Positions 7,363-11,564 of a stretch of 11,564 bases of DNA are shown piece by piece. The stretch comes from an uncultured Synechococcus sp. (GTDB taxonomy: Bacteria; Cyanobacteriota; Cyanobacteriia; PCC-6307; Cyanobiaceae). The notes beneath the pieces are model-generated. The model made no database searches and was not told where the DNA came from. It worked only from the letters and a program-made list of their open reading frames with translations. Each line of letters starts with the position of its first letter. The stretch's first letter is position 1. The stretch lies in contig CAJWIC010000027.1 of NCBI GenBank assembly GCA_913040905.1, positions 1 to 11,564 of the forward strand, in the 5' to 3' direction. The translations under genes and the position numbers were made by a program.

Positions 7363-7434
7363 CTGGGCCGCTAGGATTCGAACCTAGGAATGGCGGGACC
7401 AAAACCCGCTGCCTTACCACTTGGCGACGGCCCA
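7363..7434 (-). tRNA. trnQ: tRNA-Gln (anticodon UUG)
   Basis: A 72-nt cloverleaf on the minus strand. The acceptor arms TGGGCCG (7434-7428) and CGGCCCA (7370-7364) pair fully, with discriminator G at 7363. The D arm is GCCA...TGGTAAGGC. The anticodon stem GCGGG/CCCGC closes a loop TTTTGGT with anticodon TTG (7402-7400). The T arm is CTAGG-TTCGAAT-CCTAG. CCA is not encoded; the next bases are TTTTT. It reads CAA and, by wobble, CAG glutamine codons. In cyanobacteria it is normally charged with Glu and amidated by GatCAB; this is family knowledge. Confidence 0.97.
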
Positions 7435-7479
7435 ATGATCCGGGCGGCTGCGCGATCGGACAGCGCTCCGGCTTGTCAA

Positions 7480-7510
7480 TAGTTACCCACAGCAGGCTCA
7501 CCTTCGTCAA
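7480..7510 (-). promoter_or_regulatory. Candidate promoter for tRNA-Gln
   Basis: On the minus strand TTGACG (7510-7505) resembles a -35 box and TAACTA (7485-7480) a weak -10 box, with a 19-nt spacer, about 46 nt before the tRNA 5' end. The spacer is longer than ideal and the -10 match is poor. It lies in the 91-bp gap between the ycf45 stop and the tRNA, which otherwise shows nothing recognisable. Confidence 0.3.
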
Positions 7511-7525
7511 TCCACCAATGGGTCA

Positions 7526-9157
7526 TCAGGGCGGGAAGACACGCAATCGACAATGTTCCGCCTTGCCGAAGACATCGCTCCGCAAGCGATAACGCTGCAC
7601 AAGATCGGCTTGCATCCGTCGCACCCGTTCGGACCGCGGCAGCAGTTCCACAGGGCGCCCCTGCGGCATCACCACCTGCTCCACAGCCAGCCGACACTCC
7701 TCGAGACCAGCCAGTTCGTCGTCCTGGTCGTCCCCAGGGACGAAACCAGTCTCCTCCTGATCCGTCCCCTCGCGCCGACTGAGCAACCGTTCCAGAGCCC
7801 GCTCCACCTGGGGCAAGGTGTCGGCCTTGATCACCAGGATCGGCAACTTCAGCTCACGGGCCTGCCGCCGTAGCGACGGCTGACGTCCCAACCCCTGACG
7901 GATGCTCAAGACCACATCCGCATCGGTTAGATCCTCCACCACCCGCACGGGCCATCCATGGCGGCGGGTCGACTCCTCCACCAGCTGCGGTGTGATTCCG
8001 CAGCACAACACCTGAAGATCGTCGCTGGCGGGGTCGGTCTTCACCTCGGTGTCGATGGGGGACGGATCGACGGGCGGGGGCATCGGCACAGCCACCAAGG
8101 CAGGACGGTTCTGCAGCCCTGGAGAGGCCTGTTGGCGGGGGCGCCGCTGGTCGGGTGAATCCACCAACCGAACAGCGCCATCAGCCGCTAGCTCACGCTC
8201 CTGGGTCCGGGGCGGCAGGCCGCGCAGCAACTGGTCCACCGTGGAGGCCACATCGGTATGCACCATCCAGCGCTGGCGACTGTGCATCTCCACCGCCACG
8301 GGGAACGTGGGCTCGGCGGCGCGCTCAAGCACTGTTTTCTGACTGCGCCGTCGCCGGGCTTCATCGTCCCCGAGGGTCACCGACTGAATACCGCCCACCA
8401 GATCACTGAGGGTGGGGTTCTTGATCAGATTGGCGAGGGCGTTGCCGTGGGCCGTGGCCACCAGCATCACGCCCCGTTCGGCAATCGTGCGGGCCGCCTG
8501 GGCCTCCAGCTCCGTTCCGATCTCGTCGATGACGATGACCTCCGGCATGTGGTTCTCCACCGCCTCGATCATCACCTGGTGCTGTTGTTCAGGCCGGGCC
8601 ACTTGCATCCGACGGGCCCGACCGATTGCGGGATGCGGGATGTCACCATCGCCGGCGATCTCATTGCTGGTGTCGATCACCACGACCCGCCGCTGCAGGT
8701 CATCTGCCAGGACGCGAGCAATCTCGCGCAAGGCGGTGGTTTTGCCGACGCCTGGGCGCCCCATCAGCAGCAGGGACTGACCACCATCCAGCAAATCCCG
8801 CACCAGGGCCACGGTGCCGAAGACTGCACGGCCAACCCTGCAGGTCAGGCCAACCACATCTCCACGGCGATTGCGGATCGCGCTGATCCGATGCAGGGTC
8901 CGCTCGATTCCGGCGCGGTTATCGGCACCGAAGCAGCCCAGCCTGGCCACCGTGGCGTCCAGGTCCTCCCGACTGAGTGCGACCTCACCAAGGGCCACGG
9001 CCTGTCCGGGATAGCGTGCTTCCGGGAGACGTCCCAGATCGAGCACCACTTCCAGCAGCTGGTCCCGGCGTTCCGGCGGGTGAAGTGCTTCACGCACTGG
9101 ATCTGGAAGCAGCGCCAGCAACCGCTCGAGATCGTCTGTGATCCGTTGTGTGGTCAT
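7526..9157 (-). CDS. ycf45: Ycf45-type AAA ATPase with C-terminal R3H-like domain
   Basis: A 543-residue P-loop ATPase related to sporulation protein SpoIIIAA and to the plastid-encoded Ycf45 family; its role is unknown and a nucleic-acid-linked function is inferred from the R3H domain. An N-terminal region (1-120) holds [20 protein letters not shown]. The ATPase core follows with Walker [17 protein letters not shown] (130-145), [22 protein letters not shown] (162-183), and Walker [12 protein letters not shown] (206-216). A proline-rich, low-complexity linker (about 320-370) leads to an alpha/beta segment (about 375-455), an acidic stretch, and a final R3H-like segment from about 498 ([13 protein letters not shown]...[13 protein letters not shown]). 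The expected R-x3-H histidine reads Ala517. Two adjacent starts exist, GTG at 9160 and ATG at 9157; ATG is preferred, with GGAGG 8 nt upstream. It follows ldpA after 22 bp, probably in one operon. Confidence 0.88.
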   Translation of the reverse strand: MTTQRITDDLERLLALLPDPVREALHPPERRDQLLEVVLDLGRLPEARYPGQAVALGEVALSREDLDATVARLGCFGADNRAGIERTLHRISAIRNRRGDVVGLTCRVGRAVFGTVALVRDLLDGGQSLLLMGRPGVGKTTALREIARVLADDLQRRVVVIDTSNEIAGDGDIPHPAIGRARRMQVARPEQQHQVMIEAVENHMPEVIVIDEIGTELEAQAARTIAERGVMLVATAHGNALANLIKNPTLSDLVGGIQSVTLGDDEARRRRSQKTVLERAAEPTFPVAVEMHSRQRWMVHTDVASTVDQLLRGLPPRTQERELAADGAVRLVDSPDQRRPRQQASPGLQNRPALVAVPMPPPVDPSPIDTEVKTDPASDDLQVLCCGITPQLVEESTRRHGWPVRVVEDLTDADVVLSIRQGLGRQPSLRRQARELKLPILVIKADTLPQVERALERLLSRREGTDQEETGFVPGDDQDDELAGLEECRLAVEQVVMPQGRPVELLPRSERVRRMQADLVQRYRLRSDVFGKAEHCRLRVFPP

Positions 9158-9179
9158 CACGGCACCCTCCGGACCGCTT

Positions 9180-10226
9180 TTAGCAGGGGCGTTCCATCCC
9201 TGGCCGCTTCCGCCATGGCTCCACCAGGGAGCGGGCCAGCGTCAGACCAGACCGCCAACCATCAGACCAGTGACGCAGGGATGTGCCCTGGGCCTGTGCC
9301 TCCTGGATCAAAGGCATCAGCAAACGACGCGCCATCCCACCGAAAGCGACACCTGCAGGTCGTTCGTCTTGCTGCAGCAGCTGCACCGTGCTGGCATTGG
9401 TGCCACCGGCCAGTTGCAGCGGTCCTGGCGGAGCCAGCGGCTGCATCCTGCGCCACAGCTGGACCGCGGCTCGAGCCGTGCCGGCGCCGACATCACCACT
9501 CATCGGGCGTCCATCCAGCTGCCACAGGGGACTGAAGCCCCAATGGCGCAGGCTGCCGTGCCGTTGCCACAGCTCCTGGCCAAGGGCGGAAGGGGTCAGG
9601 GCATGGCCCTCCAACCCACAACTCACGGCAAGACGCTGCAGCGGCACCCCCGACCTAGCCAGCTGCGCCAACACGGCATCGAAGGCCTCACCCCGTCCAG
9701 GGGCGGTGTGCACTTCCACCGCATCCGGACGCATCGCCGCCACCAACGCAGCGATCGCTTCGGAACCGAGCCGGTGGTCGCGCTCTTCGATCAGTCCCAG
9801 TGGACAGCTGGGTAGACAGCGGCCACAGCCGTAACAACGGCGCTCATCCACCGCTCCTTGGTCTGCGATCGCCTCCGCAGGGCAGACCCGCTGGCAGGGT
9901 CTCGGGCAGTTGATGGGACAACGGGCAGGATCAAACCAGGCCTTGCGGAAGTGGGCATCACTGCCATCGCTGACGCTCACCATCAGCCAGGGCCGTGCCA
10001 TGCCGTGCTGTTCGAGCCAATCAAGACCCTGACGAGCCGCTCTCACAACGGCCGGATCGGCGGCTACGTCAATGCAATCGATGCCGACTGCTCCGTACAC
10101 AGCACAGAGATCGGTAATCGCCGGTAGGTCCTGGTTGCTGGCACCACAGATCAACTTGACCCAGTGCCCCTGCAGAAGGGCGTCGTGAGGACTCAGCTGG
10201 CCAGAAGGCCGCTCATCGGCTGCCAT
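9180..10226 (-). CDS. ldpA: LdpA, light/redox input protein of the circadian clock (4Fe-4S)
   Basis: LdpA (light-dependent period A) of Synechococcus elongatus is an iron-sulphur protein that conveys redox state to the Kai clock and co-purifies with clock components. This 348-residue homologue has the family opening [20 protein letters not shown] (21-40) and [11 protein letters not shown] (51-61), then two clusters of four cysteines: C103, C107, C111, C115-P (spacing x3-x3-x3) and C131, C134, C137, C141-P (x2-x2-x3, classic 4Fe-4S ferredoxin pattern), consistent with two 4Fe-4S centres. The C-terminal half continues the family with [13 protein letters not shown] and [13 protein letters not shown]. 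The start ATG at 10226 lies inside the end of ndhN (34-bp overlap) and has AGGAG 6 nt upstream, so the overlap is real. ycf45 follows after 22 bp. It is cytosolic; no membrane segment is visible. Confidence 0.93.
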   Translation of the reverse strand: MAADERPSGQLSPHDALLQGHWVKLICGASNQDLPAITDLCAVYGAVGIDCIDVAADPAVVRAARQGLDWLEQHGMARPWLMVSVSDGSDAHFRKAWFDPARCPINCPRPCQRVCPAEAIADQGAVDERRCYGCGRCLPSCPLGLIEERDHRLGSEAIAALVAAMRPDAVEVHTAPGRGEAFDAVLAQLARSGVPLQRLAVSCGLEGHALTPSALGQELWQRHGSLRHWGFSPLWQLDGRPMSGDVGAGTARAAVQLWRRMQPLAPPGPLQLAGGTNASTVQLLQQDERPAGVAFGGMARRLLMPLIQEAQAQGTSLRHWSDGWRSGLTLARSLVEPWRKRPGMERPC

Positions 10227-10654
10227 CGCAGGCTCCTGGCTCCGCCCATCTCCACGATGATGCGCAGGCGTGGTTCCCGGCTGCAGAGATCGCAGAGAGA
10301 GCGCAGTTCCGAATGCGACAGCACCTGCCCCTCAAGCAGCCAAAGGGCCACCTGGGCGTCACCGTCCAACAGATCCCCCAGCTGCGGCACCACCTCTTGG
10401 ACCTCGCCGACGGCAGCACCCCGACCGACGCTTTGATGGCCGAGATGGGGAGGACGGATGCCGTGCTTCTGCATCAGAAACACCTCCGGATCGCCCAGGC
10501 CACGTGCTGAAGTGATGCGGGTGCGATAGCCGGCAGCGCGCAACCGGCGCAACAACCGGGTTTCGGCTCCACCTTCCAACGGGGCATGCACGGCAAGGCA
10601 GCCATGGGCTTCAAGGTCACGGCGGAATGTCCGACCGGTGAGAAGCAGAGGCAT
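10193..10654 (-). CDS. ndhN: NAD(P)H-quinone oxidoreductase subunit N
   Basis: NdhN is a subunit, specific to cyanobacteria and plastids, of the thylakoid NDH-1 complex, which moves electrons from ferredoxin to plastoquinone in cyclic flow and respiration. The 153-residue protein from the ATG at 10654 begins [23 protein letters not shown] and contains [40 protein letters not shown] (around residues 50-73), [12 protein letters not shown] and a C-terminal [16 protein letters not shown]. Length matches the family (about 150-160). The frame is open 22 codons further upstream, but that extension has no family similarity and no ribosome binding site. The last 34 bp overlap ldpA. It is divergent from rplC across a 375-bp gap, so this gap should hold the promoter of the ndhN-ldpA-ycf45 operon. 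Confidence 0.93.
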   Translation of the reverse strand: MPLLLTGRTFRRDLEAHGCLAVHAPLEGGAETRLLRRLRAAGYRTRITSARGLGDPEVFLMQKHGIRPPHLGHQSVGRGAAVGEVQEVVPQLGDLLDGDAQVALWLLEGQVLSHSELRSLCDLCSREPRLRIIVEMGGARSLRWQPMSGLLAS

Positions 10655-10823
10655 GGCTGCAGAAATGCTGGAAGAGAGTCTGGCAGTCAAAGGCAGAAGC
10701 GGGGAAGGGAGGTCAGGCACTGATGTATGGTCTTTGTTTGTTCTGCATTTCTGTGCCCGTCCGCTAGCCGGGCCTCCAGTTGGCAGAACAGACCCTGCGA
10801 TTGCGCTGGGTCCTCAGGCCAGA

Positions 10824-10841
10824 GCGGATCATTCGATCCGC
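10824..10841 (+). other. Hairpin in rplC upstream region
   Basis: GCGGATC (10824-10830) and GATCCGC (10835-10841) pair perfectly over 7 bp around a 4-nt ATTC loop. There is no U-tract after it, so it is not a canonical terminator. It may be a leader RNA fold if transcription of rplC starts upstream of it. Confidence 0.5.
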
Positions 10842-10978
10842 CGGGAAACTTCCAGAGCACTCCGTGCACAGGTCAGTCCCAGCCTCGCTGAATCGTTCGC
10901 TAGCCCCATTCGAAAGAGATCCTCCGCGGATTCTTCTCTCGAACAACGTCTGCGTCCAACCGATCAGCACGCCATGCC

Positions 10979-10998
10979 CCAACCGGATCTCCGGTTGG
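10979..10998 (+). other. Strong hairpin shortly upstream of rplC
   Basis: CCAACCGG (10979-10986) and CCGGTTGG (10991-10998) form a perfect 8-bp GC-rich stem with a 4-nt ATCT loop, ending 31 nt before the rplC ATG. It is followed by GTGCTAG, not a U-run, which argues for a leader element over a terminator. It is a candidate target for an autoregulating ribosomal protein. Confidence 0.6.
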
Positions 10999-11029
10999 TG
11001 CTAGTTCCGCTGGCGCTTCCTCCCCACTC

Positions 11030-11564
11030 ATGTCAATCGGCATTCTCGGGAAGAAGCTGGGCATGTCCCAGTTCTTCGACGAGCAGGGCAGAGCCGTCCC
11101 CGTCACCTTGATCGAGGCCGGCCCCTGCCGCATCACACAACTCAAAAGCAGCGACACCGATGGCTACGCCGCGGTGCAGATCGGCTTTGGCGACACCCGC
11201 GAAAAGCTGATCAACAAGCCTGCAAAGGGTCACCTCAACAAAACCGGTGAAACCCTCCTCCGTCACCTTCGCGAGTACCGCGTTGACGGCCTGGAGGGAT
11301 TCGAACTGGGCGGATCGATCACCGTTGGTGATTTCGAGGCCGGCCAGAAGGTGGATGTCAGCGGTGACACGATCGGCCGTGGATTCTCCGGTTATCAGAA
11401 ACGCCACGGTTTCAGCCGTGGACCGATGACCCACGGTTCCAAGAACCACCGCGAGCCCGGCTCAATCGGCCCCGGCACCACGCCTGGACGCATCTACCCC
11501 GGCAAGCGCATGGCCGGTCGCTACGGCGGCAAGAAGATCACCACCCGCGGCCTGACCATCCTCA
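11030..11564 (+). CDS. rplC: 50S ribosomal protein L3 (partial, 3' end outside window)
   Basis: L3 is a primary 23S rRNA-binding protein of the large subunit whose long loop reaches toward the peptidyl transferase centre. 178 codons are visible. The N-terminus [19 protein letters not shown] (2-20) and [15 protein letters not shown] are typical of L3. The internal signature, [25 protein letters not shown] (about 123-147), includes the conserved Gln/His-rich extension, followed by [17 protein letters not shown]. Roughly 30-40 residues should be missing at the C-terminus. The start ATG at 11030 is unambiguous by homology, but there is no Shine-Dalgarno sequence: CTTCCTCCCCACTC precedes it. In cyanobacteria rplC normally heads rplD-rplW-rplB-rpsS and so on; those genes would follow outside the window. 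Confidence 0.96.
   Translation, partial: MSIGILGKKLGMSQFFDEQGRAVPVTLIEAGPCRITQLKSSDTDGYAAVQIGFGDTREKLINKPAKGHLNKTGETLLRHLREYRVDGLEGFELGGSITVGDFEAGQKVDVSGDTIGRGFSGYQKRHGFSRGPMTHGSKNHREPGSIGPGTTPGRIYPGKRMAGRYGGKKITTRGLTIL

Larger units (their letters stand above)
10655..11029. promoter_or_regulatory. Divergent intergenic region ndhN / rplC with structured rplC leader
   Basis: 375 bp without a credible gene: the short frames here match no family I know and show no ribosome binding sites. It must carry promoters for ndhN (minus) and the rplC operon (plus), though no convincing -35/-10 pair stands out. The rplC side holds two clear hairpins (10824-10841 and 10979-10998) and an imperfect purine/pyrimidine inverted repeat around 10912-10940 (GAGATCC ... 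GGATTCTTCTC). It ends in the pyrimidine-rich run CTTCCTCCCC (11016-11025) just before the rplC start. A long structured leader is typical for a ribosomal protein operon under feedback control; that role here is inferred. Confidence 0.6.

Noticed and set aside
8258..9535. A 425-codon open frame on the plus strand antisense to ycf45 and ldpA
   Set aside because: Its translation is low-complexity (His/Gln/Arg/Pro rich) with no recognisable motif, and it lies opposite two well-supported genes. Long antisense frames are expected in GC-rich coding DNA.
9751..9872. Two GCGATCGC octamers (9751-9758 and 9865-9872), like the cyanobacterial HIP1 repeat
   Set aside because: Only two copies are seen in the window, both within ldpA coding sequence and compatible with codon use in GC-rich DNA. 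That is too few to claim HIP1 enrichment.
10638..11111. Small plus-strand frames in the ndhN-rplC gap (also 10780-11004)
   Set aside because: The translations are Arg/Pro/Ser rich without motifs, and their frames conflict with the clear rplC start. The region reads better as a leader.
1..11564. Mobile element, CRISPR, toxin-antitoxin, defence or phage system
   Set aside because: No direct repeats with spacers, transposase or integrase motifs, or defence-type gene pairs were found. The tRNA-Gln gene shows no attachment-site duplication or integrase beside it.

Overview
This window looks like ordinary, densely packed core chromosome of a high-GC unicellular cyanobacterium of the Synechococcus/Cyanobium (picocyanobacterial) type. 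The evidence is a set of cyanobacteria-specific families (LdpA, NdhN, Ycf45, DUF1815, DUF2839, a CrtD-type carotenoid desaturase), a RecA of cyanobacterial type, GC-rich coding sequence, very short intergenic spaces, and a cyanobacterial-type LexA box in front of recA. No mobile element, CRISPR array, phage gene or obvious transferred island is visible.

Layout. Left block (1-4962): a fructosamine-kinase-like gene (minus, cut by the window edge) diverges from a crtD-like carotenoid desaturase (plus, probable TTG start). crtD converges on tyrA (minus, arogenate/prephenate dehydrogenase) with an 11-bp overlap. tyrA diverges from a degenerate DinG-like helicase relative, followed in the same direction by a small membrane protein (DUF2839). 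Middle: a DUF1815 gene (plus) converges on recA (minus) with one base between the stop codons.

Right block (5389-10654) is entirely minus strand. In transcription order it reads ndhN, ldpA, ycf45, tRNA-Gln(UUG), a HAD-family phosphatase, recA. ndhN and ldpA overlap, and ldpA-ycf45 are 22 bp apart, so these three look like one operon joining an NDH-1 photosynthetic complex subunit, a redox/light input protein of the circadian clock, and an ATPase of unknown role. The HAD gene starts 10 nt after the tRNA 3' end. recA has its own spacer with a LexA-like operator. Right end: a 375-bp divergent gap with several hairpins leads into rplC (ribosomal protein L3, cut by the window edge), which in cyanobacteria usually opens the large S10-type ribosomal protein operon.

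I did not find a convincing new multi-gene system. The items most worth a second look are small: a helicase homologue that appears to have lost its ATPase motifs, a hairpin presenting the ribosome binding site of the DUF2839 gene in its loop, an inverted repeat exactly filling the gap between the kinase and crtD, the structured rplC leader, and the tRNA/HAD junction.
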